From NCBI GenBank assembly GCA_003478935.1, contig QUFP01000004.1, positions 62,001 through 126,000 of the forward strand: 64,000 nt of DNA, in the 5' to 3' direction. The notes beneath the pieces were generated by a model. That model saw only the letters and a program-made list of their open reading frames with translations. It was not told where the DNA came from and ran no database searches. Within the stretch, counting starts at the first letter, position 1. Each line of letters begins with the position of its first letter. The DNA is from Firmicutes bacterium AF25-13AC. GTDB lineage: Bacteria; Bacillota; Clostridia; Lachnospirales; Lachnospiraceae. Of the stretch, positions 45,688 through 54,426 are shown one piece after another. A program made the position numbers and the translations under genes.

Positions 45688-46518
45688 TTATAAAGAGCTG
45701 CTCATCTTTTCGAGAAGTCCTTCTGGGGCTTCTTCCATCTTTCCTTCGTCGCACAATGCTGCCATCTTTGGATCTAACGGCAGGTAGTCGATTGCTGAGA
45801 TGCCGTGCTCTGCTGCTACTTTTTCGATATGGCTTGTTCCAAACAGGAAATGCTTTTTTCCACAATCCGGACATACGAAGTATGACATATTCTCTACAAT
45901 TCCAAGTACTGGAACGTTCATCATCTCTGCCATTTTTACTGCCTTTGTTACGATCATAGATACAAGCTCCTGTGGTGATGTAACGATGACGATTCCGGCT
46001 AACGGCAGGGACTGGAATACAGTCAGTGCAACATCACCTGTTCCTGGCGGCATATCAACAAACATGTAATCTACATCACCCCAGCAAACCTCTGTCCAAA
46101 ACTGTGATACTGTTCCTGAAATGATTGGACCTCTCCAGACAACTGGATCTGTCTGATCTTCAAGCAAAAGATTTAAGGACATTACCTTAATTCCATTTTT
46201 TGTTACCTCTGGAAGCAGTCCGTCATCATTTGCAACGGCATGATCATTTAAACCAAATGCTGTCGGGATTGATGGTCCTGTAATATCAGCGTCCATAATT
46301 GCTGTCTTATAACCTTTGCGGTTCATTGCAACTGCCAGCAAAGAAGTCACCATGGATTTTCCAACACCACCCTTACCGCTGACAACACCAATTACCTTCT
46401 TTACACGGCTGTGTGCGTTTTCCTTTACCTGCATACTCTGTGGACCCTTTGCTGTATTCTGACTGCATCCCTCGCAGGAACTTTTTCCACATGTTCCCTT
46501 ACTGCTGCATTCACTCAT
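45688..46518 (-). CDS. mrp: Mrp/NBP35-family iron-sulfur cluster carrier ATPase
   Basis: The 276-residue protein has a Cys-rich N terminus ('CSSKGTCGKSSCEGC'), the deviant Walker A 'VVSGKGGVGKSMVTSLLAVA' near residue 48, 'DADITGPSIPTAFGL', 'VDMPPGTGDVALTVFQS' and a C-terminal CxxC ('YFVCPDCGKKHFLFG') that holds a bridging Fe-S cluster in studied members. It delivers Fe-S clusters to target proteins. It is monocistronic with its own promoter and terminator. Confidence 0.93.
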   Translation of the reverse strand: MSECSSKGTCGKSSCEGCSQNTAKGPQSMQVKENAHSRVKKVIGVVSGKGGVGKSMVTSLLAVAMNRKGYKTAIMDADITGPSIPTAFGLNDHAVANDDGLLPEVTKNGIKVMSLNLLLEDQTDPVVWRGPIISGTVSQFWTEVCWGDVDYMFVDMPPGTGDVALTVFQSLPLAGIVIVTSPQELVSMIVTKAVKMAEMMNVPVLGIVENMSYFVCPDCGKKHFLFGTSHIEKVAAEHGISAIDYLPLDPKMAALCDEGKMEEAPEGLLEKMSSSL

Positions 46519-46557
46519 TTTAATTTCCTCTTTTCTTTCTTGATCAGTACATTATTA

Positions 46558-46646
46558 GTAACTATTCAGAATTTTATTTACATAACTCAAGTTTGCATGA
46601 ATCTGAATAGTTACAATCATTATATCAGACATTCGCAAGTTTGCAA
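46558..46646 (-). promoter_or_regulatory. mrp promoter with 13-bp inverted repeat in the leader
   Basis: On the minus strand TTGCAA (46641-46646), 16 bases and TATAAT (46619-46624). Immediately downstream GTAACTATTCAGA and its exact complement (46602-46614 and 46558-46570) flank 31 bases. This could be a leader hairpin or paired operator sites. Confidence 0.6.
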
Positions 46647-46658
46647 TGCTTATGTTCT

Positions 46659-47216
46659 TCAAAGCTTGTATCTTGCGTATTCACCATCTTCAAAGCTCTT
46701 CCAGATAAATAAACCATTCTCAAGCGTCATATAACCATTTTTGCTTCCATTTTTCGGGATTGAAACGGAACCTGGGTTAAAGAACAGCCCTCCGTCAGTC
46801 GGTTCTGTGATTGGAATATGTGTATGACCTGAAAGCACCACATCTTTCTTTTGAAGCGGTGGAAAGCTTTCGTCTTTTCTGAAATCTTTTCCATACACAT
46901 GACCATGTGTCAGATAAATCACGCGATCTTTTTCCATGATCCAGCTGTAATCAGCCATAATCGGAAAATGAATGAGCCACTGATCTACGTCTGCATCACA
47001 ATTTCCTCTAACGCAAAGAATACGGTCGCTGATTTGATTTAACAGATCACACACTCGCTGCGGATCATACTCTTTTGGAAGTGCATTTCGTGGTCCATGG
47101 TACAAAATATCACCTAACAGTATCATTCTGTCTGCTTTTTCATTTTGATATGCATCCATCAGTTTGCTGCACCAGTATGCAGAGCCATGGATGTCAGATG
47201 CAATTAATAATTTCAT
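46659..47216 (-). CDS. yfcE: YfcE-like metallophosphodiesterase
   Basis: Start 47216 has GAAAGG upstream; the frame from 47240 does not. The 185-residue protein has all five calcineurin-like metal motifs: 'LIASDIHGSAYW', 'LLGDILYHGPRN', 'VRGNCDADVD', 'YLTHGHVYG' and 'VLSGHTHIPITEP'. Small YfcE/MJ0936-type enzymes hydrolyse phosphodiesters in vitro; the physiological substrate is unclear. Confidence 0.88.
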   Translation of the reverse strand: MKLLIASDIHGSAYWCSKLMDAYQNEKADRMILLGDILYHGPRNALPKEYDPQRVCDLLNQISDRILCVRGNCDADVDQWLIHFPIMADYSWIMEKDRVIYLTHGHVYGKDFRKDESFPPLQKKDVVLSGHTHIPITEPTDGGLFFNPGSVSIPKNGSKNGYMTLENGLFIWKSFEDGEYARYKL

Positions 47217-47274
47217 TCTCTTTTTCCTTTCGTCAAACAATAGTTGAATTTTTCTTTAAATTCTTTTATAATGT

Positions 47275-47445
47275 GATACCAGGGTCAAAAGGTCAGAAAT
47301 CCGATGCAAGCTCGCTTGCAAGAGGATTTTTGATCTCTTGACTCGCCAAAAACATGAGTAAGTAGCCATTTTTTGAAGAAAAATGAGCGGATTACGAATG
47401 TTTTTGAAGATTGCGGGAGTGCAAAGCACGTAGCAATCTGGTATC
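47275..47445. mobile_element. MITE-like repeat, copy C (inverse orientation, one end short)
   Basis: It begins GATACCAGGGTCAAAAGGT and matches copy A in the opposite orientation over about 170 bases, ending CTGGTATC. The outer GGGGTCAAAA...CCCC hairpin of copy A is missing. No clear target duplication. It lies between the divergent yfcE and M28 peptidase genes, upstream of both starts. Confidence 0.75.
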
Positions 47446-47489
47446 AAGGTACCGAACTTATTATACCACATTAGGAAGGGAGTTACATT

Positions 47490-48923
47490 ATGCGCATTCG
47501 CACATTTTTCAAAAAAATAGTTGTCTGCACGCTGTCAGCGGCTATTCTTCTTTCTCCAGCCTCTGCCCTTGGCGCTGACATACAAACAGATATGACATCT
47601 AGTGAATCACAAGATACAGAATCTGCTGCAAATGAAACAGAAGATCTCTATGGTGTTGAGGCTTACGCAAATCTGGAAGCTATTTATCAGAATTTCCCAC
47701 AGCGAATTAATGACGAAAACAATCGTTCTGAGAATGTCACTAATGCAGGTTTGTGGATTCAGTCACAGCTTGAAAGCTATGGCTATGAGGTTTCTACACA
47801 TGATTTTACTCATTTTAACTTTACAGGAACCAACTATTTTGTCACTAAGCCAGGTAAGTCTGACAAGACAATCATAATCGGTGCTCACTATGACAGTATG
47901 CCAACTGCCGGTGTCGATGACAATGGCTCTGGAGTGTCAGTTCTTCTTGAGCTTGCCCACCGTTTTTATGATATGGACACACCCTGTACTTTGCAGTTTG
48001 TATTCTTTGACACAGAAGAATATGGTGCATATGCCGGTTCAAGCTGCTTTGTCTACACCTACCTGATGACAAATAACCTGCTTGATGATGTGCTTTGCTG
48101 CATCAATATTGATTCCATCGCAGGCGGTGATCGTCTCTATGGTTATGGCGGTGAATATGATGAGGACGGAAAGCTTACTCGTGAATGGGTCTATGACGAA
48201 GCTAATCTTATTGCAGATGATCTAGGACTTGACCTTTACACACTTCCAGAACAAGTTACTGAGTTTCAGTCTCCGACAAGACTTCTTGGAAGTGACAGCT
48301 ACTATTTTGCAAAGGAGGGCATTCCTTACCTTTATATGGAAGCAAGTCTTTGGTGCAATGATGACGGAACAGGCGGCAATGATGAAACACATTTAACGTG
48401 CCACTATCAGACAGCAAATGAAGCATTTGCCTCCACCGGCGGTCAGATCATGCATACAGAATTTGATGATCTGAATCGTTTAAATGAACTGCTTCCTGGC
48501 CGTGTCCAGAAAAATCTGCATGATGCAAGCGCAATCGTAACCGGAATGCTTCTTGACATTTCTCCAAACACAGAGGCAGGAATTGCCGCAGGCAAGGCTG
48601 CTGCAAGCGCTGCTACACAAGAGGAGTCGTCTAGCACTGATAACTCTATCGAGGAGAACTTCTCTGAGGACAGTTCATTTGAAAATGATACTTCTAAATC
48701 TATTGAATCTGAAACACAGAATGCTTCACTTGATGAACCAAACGAAAGCGCAGCGCCAGTCATCGAGAGCGATCATAAATTTATGACCGGACTGTTTGCT
48801 GCCGCTGCGATTGTATTAATTCTATTTGTTGTTTTTCTTTTGACTGCTGCTCTTACTGCAAACCAAAGACGCCGTAAGCGTATCCGCCGTTTTGGAGAAG
48901 ATTATAAGAAGAAAAAATATTAA
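47490..48923 (+). CDS. Secreted M28-family metallopeptidase with C-terminal anchor
   Basis: The 477-residue protein has a signal peptide (residues about 1-29, ending 'ASALGA'), the M28 fold with zinc ligands in 'IIIGAHYDSMPTAGVDDNGS' (His, Asp), 'FVFFDTEEYGAYAGSSCFVY' (Glu-Glu), 'CINIDSIAGGD' (Asp) and 'DETHLTCHYQTANE' (His), and a Ser/Glu linker ahead of a membrane helix near 435-457 and a Lys/Arg tail. It should be an aminopeptidase tethered outside the cell. RBS GGAAGGGAG precedes the ATG. Confidence 0.9.
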   Translation: MRIRTFFKKIVVCTLSAAILLSPASALGADIQTDMTSSESQDTESAANETEDLYGVEAYANLEAIYQNFPQRINDENNRSENVTNAGLWIQSQLESYGYEVSTHDFTHFNFTGTNYFVTKPGKSDKTIIIGAHYDSMPTAGVDDNGSGVSVLLELAHRFYDMDTPCTLQFVFFDTEEYGAYAGSSCFVYTYLMTNNLLDDVLCCINIDSIAGGDRLYGYGGEYDEDGKLTREWVYDEANLIADDLGLDLYTLPEQVTEFQSPTRLLGSDSYYFAKEGIPYLYMEASLWCNDDGTGGNDETHLTCHYQTANEAFASTGGQIMHTEFDDLNRLNELLPGRVQKNLHDASAIVTGMLLDISPNTEAGIAAGKAAASAATQEESSSTDNSIEENFSEDSSFENDTSKSIESETQNASLDEPNESAAPVIESDHKFMTGLFAAAAIVLILFVVFLLTAALTANQRRRKRIRRFGEDYKKKKY

Positions 48924-48930
48924 CGTCGTA

Positions 48931-49722
48931 TTACTTACCATATACCTTTAGCTGTGACAATGCCGGGAACGGAGACGGATCATCTGCCTTGATCAGTTCC
49001 TCAAGCTGTACCCAGCGAACTTTCTTGGGCGGGAATGTAAATTCCTGCCCTTCGTCTGTCTTAACAAGATCACAAACCATTGTAGTATCATCTGAGAAAC
49101 GTACAGTTGCCTTTGTCCACCATGCATCGTGTGGGAAATCTGCACGTGTATAGATTTCGATACGATCGGTTGTTACTTCTCTTCCAAAGTCAACACGCAT
49201 TGTTGCCTGTGGATTTCTGTTGATTCCCCAGGAACCATATGGCCAGTAGCCATGAGAATGATTTGAGGTTACACCGTCAATGGCATTGCGTGCTGCAAAC
49301 ACAGACTCACCGCGAGTCTCAACATTTGCTGTTGCGTGCGGATAGCAATTAGTATCTCCGTGCTGATCCATCACATTTACTGCCAAATTGCGGTATGACT
49401 CGTATTCCCACTCTCTTGCTTTTCTGGCAGTGACCAAATGACTCTCACCTGAGAAAATCTTCGGTGAATAGCACACCTTCTTTTCTCCAAATGGAATCTC
49501 ATAAGAAACCTCGCCTGTCACATAGACAAGTGCCTCACCTAATGCATCATCTGCCTGAAATACATAAAATGCAGGAATCTCATCTGCCAAAAATACAACG
49601 CGATCCCCTTCTTCATATGTACGTGAAACTGGTAAGTTTACTTCCTTTGTTCCAACAGCCTCTGCAATAATTGTTCCTTCTTTGTTAATTACCTGTACCT
49701 TAATCATAGCTGATTTACCCAT
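48931..49722 (-). CDS. Carbohydrate-binding-module-like protein of the arabinoside operon
   Basis: The 263-residue protein has no signal peptide. The C-terminal half resembles an F5/8-type (discoidin) sugar-binding fold: 'VFAARNAIDGVTSNHSHGYW', 'ATMRVDFGREVTTDRIEIYT', 'KKVRWVQLEELIKADDPSPF', 'LSQLKVYGK'. The N-terminal part is beta-rich and unknown. It overlaps the GH127 gene by 19 bases and is last in the operon. I think it binds the same intracellular oligosaccharide as GH127 (inference). Confidence 0.7.
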   Translation of the reverse strand: MGKSAMIKVQVINKEGTIIAEAVGTKEVNLPVSRTYEEGDRVVFLADEIPAFYVFQADDALGEALVYVTGEVSYEIPFGEKKVCYSPKIFSGESHLVTARKAREWEYESYRNLAVNVMDQHGDTNCYPHATANVETRGESVFAARNAIDGVTSNHSHGYWPYGSWGINRNPQATMRVDFGREVTTDRIEIYTRADFPHDAWWTKATVRFSDDTTMVCDLVKTDEGQEFTFPPKKVRWVQLEELIKADDPSPFPALSQLKVYGK

Positions 49723-51734
49723 ACTTCCATCTCACCCTCACCACGGTTTGCCCATGCATAGTAAGGGATGAAACGAAGTTCCTTTCCTTCATATACTGGC
49801 TTTTGCCATGTTTGATATAAGCCATTTTCTACTGTTACCGGCTTCTTTGTTTTTGCGTTTACACGCAGCATAATCATCGTAAAGCCAAGCTCATCTGTCT
49901 TTTCTTCAGTAAAGACGGCATCTGGCTTTACTCGCACAAGCGGCAATCCCTGTCCATTGTCAGCTTCCTCTAAGCAGTAAACAACCGGTCCTCTCATGAT
50001 GGCAACCTTGCCCTCATCCTGACGAACTCTGCTGTCTGCCTGCATTACCTTTACCTTCATCGCAAAGCGAAGCTTTAACAAATCCCCTTTTTTCCACTCA
50101 CCACTGACATACAGATAGCCGTTTTCCATACGGCACTCCTTGCCAACAGCACCTTCCAGTTCAAAATCTTCACCGCACCAGCCTGGAATGCGAAGTGCTA
50201 CTGTCATTGTAACTGGCTGTTCACTCTCTACCTTGAGTGTCACATCTCCGTCCCACGGGAAGCCAGAAGTAATAACAACCTGCGTCTTCTGTCCGTTTAC
50301 CTCTTTTTCAACAGTACCGCCTGCATACAAATGTACCCACAAGGTATCTTCATTTTCTGTGTATGCATAGGAACCAATAGAACTGATCACTCTTGCTAAG
50401 TTTGGCGGACAGCAGGCACAGCCAAACCACTTTTGACGAACAGGTTTTACATGCTGCTTGCCTGGATCATCGTGACAGCTTCTTGGATTGACAGATAACG
50501 GATTGACATAGAAAAAGCTCTTTCCGTCAAGTGCCATACCGCTTAAAACGCCATTGTGAAGCGCCAGCTCCATAACATCTGCGTATTTTGAATCTGGATT
50601 CATCTCAAGCATACGGCGGGCAAAGAAAACAAGACCAATAGATGCACACGTCTCAGCATAAATAGTATCATTTGGCATATCGTAATCAAATGTAAATGCC
50701 TCACCATGATGCGTCTGTCCGATTCCTCCAGTCACATACATCTGCTTTGTAGTGATGTTATTCCAAAGCGTCTCGCATGCCTGATACAAGGAATCATCTC
50801 CTGTCAGTCTTGCCACATCTGCCATACCAGAGTATAGGTAAACGGCGCGAACAGCATGACCCATCGCTGTTTTTTGCTCTCTCACTGGCAAATGTGCCTG
50901 ATAATACTGATAGCGGATCTTTGTCTTCTTTTCCTTTTCTGTAACCTTGCCCTCACTGTCAAAGTAATACGGCTGCGTACCTCTCTGGTTGACAAAATAT
51001 TCAGCCAGCTTTTTGTATTTTTCATCACCCGTAACCTCATACAGACGGACAAGTGCCATCTCTGCAATCTCATGACCAGGATAGCCCTTACATTTGCCTT
51101 CTTCTGTTCCAAAATATGATGCGATGAAATCAGCGAAGCGCATTGCTGCCTTTAACAGCTTATCCTTACCAGTTGCCTGATAGTAAGCGACAGCACCTTC
51201 TGTTAAATGGCCAAAGCAGTACAGCTCATGATGATCCTTTAAGTTTGTGAACATCTTATCCATACCATTAATAATATAGTAGGTATCAAGATATCCATTT
51301 TCAAGCTGTGCTGCACACACAATATCAATTGCGCCGTCTGCAATCTTTTCAAGCTCTGGATCTGGATGCTGTGTCAATGAATATGCAACTGCCTCAATCC
51401 ACTTTGAAAAATCACTGTCCTGGAACACAAATCCATAAAACTTATCATCATCAGGATGTCTTGGATCATCTGGAAGTGCCTCAAAACCACGAAATGTATA
51501 CGTTGGCTCCTGATACCTGCTTCCAAGCTCTCTCTTTTCTTTATTCATCCGTCCTGCTACTTTAAAATTATGCATGCAGTAGCTTGGTGCTGCCTCTGGT
51601 ACTCTGTCGTTTAACGTTTCCCACTGATAAGGAATTACTTCCTTTCTTACCAACTCCATCTCTGGCTTCCAAAAGCCATCATCAAGCTGAATACGCTTTA
51701 GACTGATCGGTTTACTGAATTTGGTGCTGTCCAT
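49704..51734 (-). CDS. GH127 beta-L-arabinofuranosidase
   Basis: The 676-residue protein is of the DUF1680/GH127 type: (alpha/alpha)6 barrel with 'LENGYLDTYYIINGMDKMFT', 'HELYCFGHLTEGAVAYYQAT', the zinc-site Glu and Cys in 'DTIYAETCASIGLVFFARRM' and the Cys pair in 'WFGCACCPPNLARVISSIGS', the arrangement known from Bifidobacterium HypBA1. No signal peptide, so it acts on imported arabinosides. AGGGAGGAT lies before the ATG. Confidence 0.93.
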   Translation of the reverse strand: MDSTKFSKPISLKRIQLDDGFWKPEMELVRKEVIPYQWETLNDRVPEAAPSYCMHNFKVAGRMNKEKRELGSRYQEPTYTFRGFEALPDDPRHPDDDKFYGFVFQDSDFSKWIEAVAYSLTQHPDPELEKIADGAIDIVCAAQLENGYLDTYYIINGMDKMFTNLKDHHELYCFGHLTEGAVAYYQATGKDKLLKAAMRFADFIASYFGTEEGKCKGYPGHEIAEMALVRLYEVTGDEKYKKLAEYFVNQRGTQPYYFDSEGKVTEKEKKTKIRYQYYQAHLPVREQKTAMGHAVRAVYLYSGMADVARLTGDDSLYQACETLWNNITTKQMYVTGGIGQTHHGEAFTFDYDMPNDTIYAETCASIGLVFFARRMLEMNPDSKYADVMELALHNGVLSGMALDGKSFFYVNPLSVNPRSCHDDPGKQHVKPVRQKWFGCACCPPNLARVISSIGSYAYTENEDTLWVHLYAGGTVEKEVNGQKTQVVITSGFPWDGDVTLKVESEQPVTMTVALRIPGWCGEDFELEGAVGKECRMENGYLYVSGEWKKGDLLKLRFAMKVKVMQADSRVRQDEGKVAIMRGPVVYCLEEADNGQGLPLVRVKPDAVFTEEKTDELGFTMIMLRVNAKTKKPVTVENGLYQTWQKPVYEGKELRFIPYYAWANRGEGEMEVWVNQL

Positions 51735-51766
51735 TTTTCATATCCTCCCTTTCTGCACTTACGCAC

Positions 51767-53260
51767 TTATTCCAGTCCTGCCTTTTGTCTGGCCTCGTGT
51801 ACCTGCGCTGCCTGCTCGGCCTGAAGCTGGAACATATAATCTAAGTTAAAATTCGCATTGCCATTGCCGATATTTCCTGATTCTGCAATTGCTCTGGAAT
51901 ATTTACTCCACGGATAAGTTGTAATGATATCAAAATAATCGGTGACACGTACACCGCCAAGGCGATAATCTGTCACAAGTGTTTCCATATCAAAGTCAAC
52001 GATTCTTGCTCCCTTAAAATCCTTCTTAATTGTTACCTTTGCCATGCCTCCAAGAAGAGTTGCCTCTTTTCGCTGCAAGGACTGAAAGTTTCCAAGTGAG
52101 TAGTAAATCAGCATTTTTCCGCCATCCGGACGATCTATGTAATCAATTGGCTCTACAACATGAGGATGCGTTCCTATTACAAGATCAACTCCTTGCGCTG
52201 CCAGAAAAGCTGCCTGCTCAGTCTGAGAAGCATCTGTTCCCAAATTGTACTCGGTACCCCAGTGTGGAAACACAATCACAAAATCAGAGGCTTCCTTTGT
52301 CCTTTGAATTAATGTTGCCAGACGATCATAGTCAAGCATATCGACAAGATATTGTCCATCTGCATTATAATCTCCCTTGCAGTTTAAAATATCTGTATAA
52401 TTGATCATGCCAATTTTTATGCCATTTTTCTCAATTACGTGAATCTCATCCCGTGTCTCCCAGCTGTCGTGAATACCAAGAAGCGTCAGCTGCGGATAAT
52501 TGTTTCTAAAAAAGTCAACCATATAAAGACTGCCGACCTTTCCTATATCAAGGACGTGATTTGTTGCCGCAAGTACAACGTCAAATCCAGCATTTGCAAT
52601 TGCTGCTGCTACCTCAGTACGGACATTAAAGCAAGGATAATCTTTGATTCCCCACTGATCACCGCCAATGACACACTCCTGATTGATGACTGCCAAATCA
52701 GCTGCCTGTACAATATCTCTGACATAAGCAAAATTGTAATCGTAATTAAAGCTTCCATCTGCCTGAAGTCCGCTCATTGACACATCATAATGCATAAGAT
52801 TATCTCCGACTGCGACAAGACTTACATATGTTGGCTTTTCTGACTTAACATCTCCGATCACAACATTATGTGCCGACTCAGCCTTAGAAGAAACATCTGC
52901 CTGTGTCTGCGTCTGTGTTTCTTCTTTTTCAATGACTGTGCTTACAATACTTTGTTCTTCAGTACTTTCTGTTTGTAATTTGCTCTCTGATTGTGAGTCA
53001 CTTTCTAATTGTGACTCAGACTGTGACTCACTTTCTGTCTGCAATTCCCCATTAAATGCATATGCCCATTTCGCATCCTTGCTTGATTCTAACATTTGCG
53101 GAATCTGTGCGTTCTCCTTACGCATTTCCTTATGATATAACCCATTCATAAAAAGGATTATTCCGCCCACACCAACTATAATTACTGCTGCTACTATGAG
53201 CCACGAAGTTACCAGCCAATGAAAACGGGCCTTCTTTCGTTCTTCTCTCTTACCTGCCAC
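51767..53260 (-). CDS. CapA-family metallophosphatase-like protein
   Basis: The 497-residue protein has a basic N terminus, one membrane helix near residues 14-36, a Ser/Gln/Glu linker ('SESQSESQLESDSQSESK') and an extracytoplasmic CapA domain with 'VAVGDNLMHYDVSMSG', 'INQECVIGGDQWGIKD', 'LAATNHVLDIGKVGSLYMVD', 'FPHWGTEYNLGTDASQTEQA' and 'GTHPHVVEPIDYIDR'. CapA proteins take part in poly-gamma-glutamate or capsule formation. Its place inside a glycosidase operon is unexpected. Confidence 0.88.
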   Translation of the reverse strand: MAGKREERKKARFHWLVTSWLIVAAVIIVGVGGIILFMNGLYHKEMRKENAQIPQMLESSKDAKWAYAFNGELQTESESQSESQLESDSQSESKLQTESTEEQSIVSTVIEKEETQTQTQADVSSKAESAHNVVIGDVKSEKPTYVSLVAVGDNLMHYDVSMSGLQADGSFNYDYNFAYVRDIVQAADLAVINQECVIGGDQWGIKDYPCFNVRTEVAAAIANAGFDVVLAATNHVLDIGKVGSLYMVDFFRNNYPQLTLLGIHDSWETRDEIHVIEKNGIKIGMINYTDILNCKGDYNADGQYLVDMLDYDRLATLIQRTKEASDFVIVFPHWGTEYNLGTDASQTEQAAFLAAQGVDLVIGTHPHVVEPIDYIDRPDGGKMLIYYSLGNFQSLQRKEATLLGGMAKVTIKKDFKGARIVDFDMETLVTDYRLGGVRVTDYFDIITTYPWSKYSRAIAESGNIGNGNANFNLDYMFQLQAEQAAQVHEARQKAGLE

Positions 53261-53294
53261 TTTCTTTTCCTGCTTATATACTTTCTAATACTTT

Positions 53295-54203
53295 TTATTC
53301 CAATCTAAAAGCCTCTGCCATGCGGTCATATTCCGCATCGGTAATCACAACTACACTTCCATGACGCTTCATAGTCTTTCCCATATCAAATTCTGACTCA
53401 TCAAGAGGCTTAAAATCCATTGTTTTTAAGCTGTCGCACACAAGTGGAAGATATCCTTTATGAGTAGCAAACCTGTCAATGATCAGACACCACTTTTTCT
53501 GATCTTCTAAATAATAGATTTCTGGTCCCTCTACTCCATAAATTGCCTCCAGATTTGGGACAGGGCGATCTGTAAATGATTCTTTATTTAAATCTGGTGC
53601 TGTATCAGTTTTAATATTCTTTGTCGTCTCATCCTTTGAGAAACGGTAATATACGCCATCGTCATACACCATCGTAGAGTCAATAACATGATTATCCTTC
53701 TCAAGATACACCTGTGCCTTAGTAAATTCATGAAAATCCTTTGTTCTTGCGGCATAAATACGCTGCTTTGGCTCTTTATCACCATCTAACTGTACCATAG
53801 ATGCCCAAAATACAAGATAATTATCCTGCTGTCTGTCATAAATTGCCTCAGGTGCCCATGTACATCCTGCCTCTGGCACTGATACTTCTACTAATACCGG
53901 CTTACTCCAATGAATGAGATCCTTCGACTCCATAACAGCCAGATTTTTGCTTCCAGTTTTAACTGCAGCATCCCATCCTCTGCCATTTGCAATGCAAAGA
54001 TCTGTCGCAATAATTACAAAACCACTTCCGTCTGCCTTACGAATCAAAAATGGATCACGCAGACCACACTCTCCAACTTCTGAGCAGATTACTGGCTTTC
54101 CATCATGAAGATCCTTCCAGTGAAGACCATCCTTGCTCAAAGAAAAATAAATTTGCTCGCCCTGCGGCTGCTCTCCGATAAAATGTGTAAATAAGTATGC
54201 CAT
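53295..54203 (-). CDS. GH43-like glycoside hydrolase (arabinosidase type)
   Basis: The 302-residue five-bladed propeller enzyme has the catalytic-position residues in 'GECGLRDPFLIRKADGSG' (Asp), 'GCTWAPEAIYDRQQDNYLV', 'DNHVIDSTMVYDDGVYYRFS' (Asp) and 'AIYGVEGPEIYYLEDQKKW' (Glu). No signal peptide is present, so it works in the cytoplasm, probably releasing L-arabinose or xylose residues together with GH127. It is the first gene after the operator-bearing promoter. Confidence 0.85.
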   Translation of the reverse strand: MAYLFTHFIGEQPQGEQIYFSLSKDGLHWKDLHDGKPVICSEVGECGLRDPFLIRKADGSGFVIIATDLCIANGRGWDAAVKTGSKNLAVMESKDLIHWSKPVLVEVSVPEAGCTWAPEAIYDRQQDNYLVFWASMVQLDGDKEPKQRIYAARTKDFHEFTKAQVYLEKDNHVIDSTMVYDDGVYYRFSKDETTKNIKTDTAPDLNKESFTDRPVPNLEAIYGVEGPEIYYLEDQKKWCLIIDRFATHKGYLPLVCDSLKTMDFKPLDESEFDMGKTMKRHGSVVVITDAEYDRMAEAFRLE

Positions 54204-54272
54204 ATCAAACCAGTTCCTTCCACATTATGTTCTCTTTTTCCCTGTCTTTTTCACAGGACATGTTCTTTCGTC

Positions 54273-54319
54273 AGTATAGCACAATTTTCATCATGATACA
54301 ATTCTTTCATGATGAAAAT
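54273..54319 (-). promoter_or_regulatory. Arabinoside operon promoter with palindromic operator
   Basis: On the minus strand TTGTAT (54296-54301), 17 bases and TATACT (54273-54278). A perfect inverted repeat ATTTTCATCATGA (54284-54296) and its complement (54307-54319), spaced by 10 bases, overlaps the -35 and spacer. A repressor or activator of the glycosidase operon could bind here. Confidence 0.7.
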
Positions 54320-54426
54320 CACAACTATCTTCTTTCCAAAACGCCAGAAGTATGCTACACTGAAAGCAGTCTTACAAAACAGGCATAGTCAATTCTTTGT
54401 CTGGAAATGAAAGGAGTTTTTTTACC

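Noticed and set aside
47075..47341. Plus-strand frame ending in the repeat-derived 'GSKGQKSDASSLARGFLIS'
   Set aside because: It is antisense to the yfcE-like gene and has no RBS. Only its repeat-derived end is of interest, and that is covered under the repeat family.
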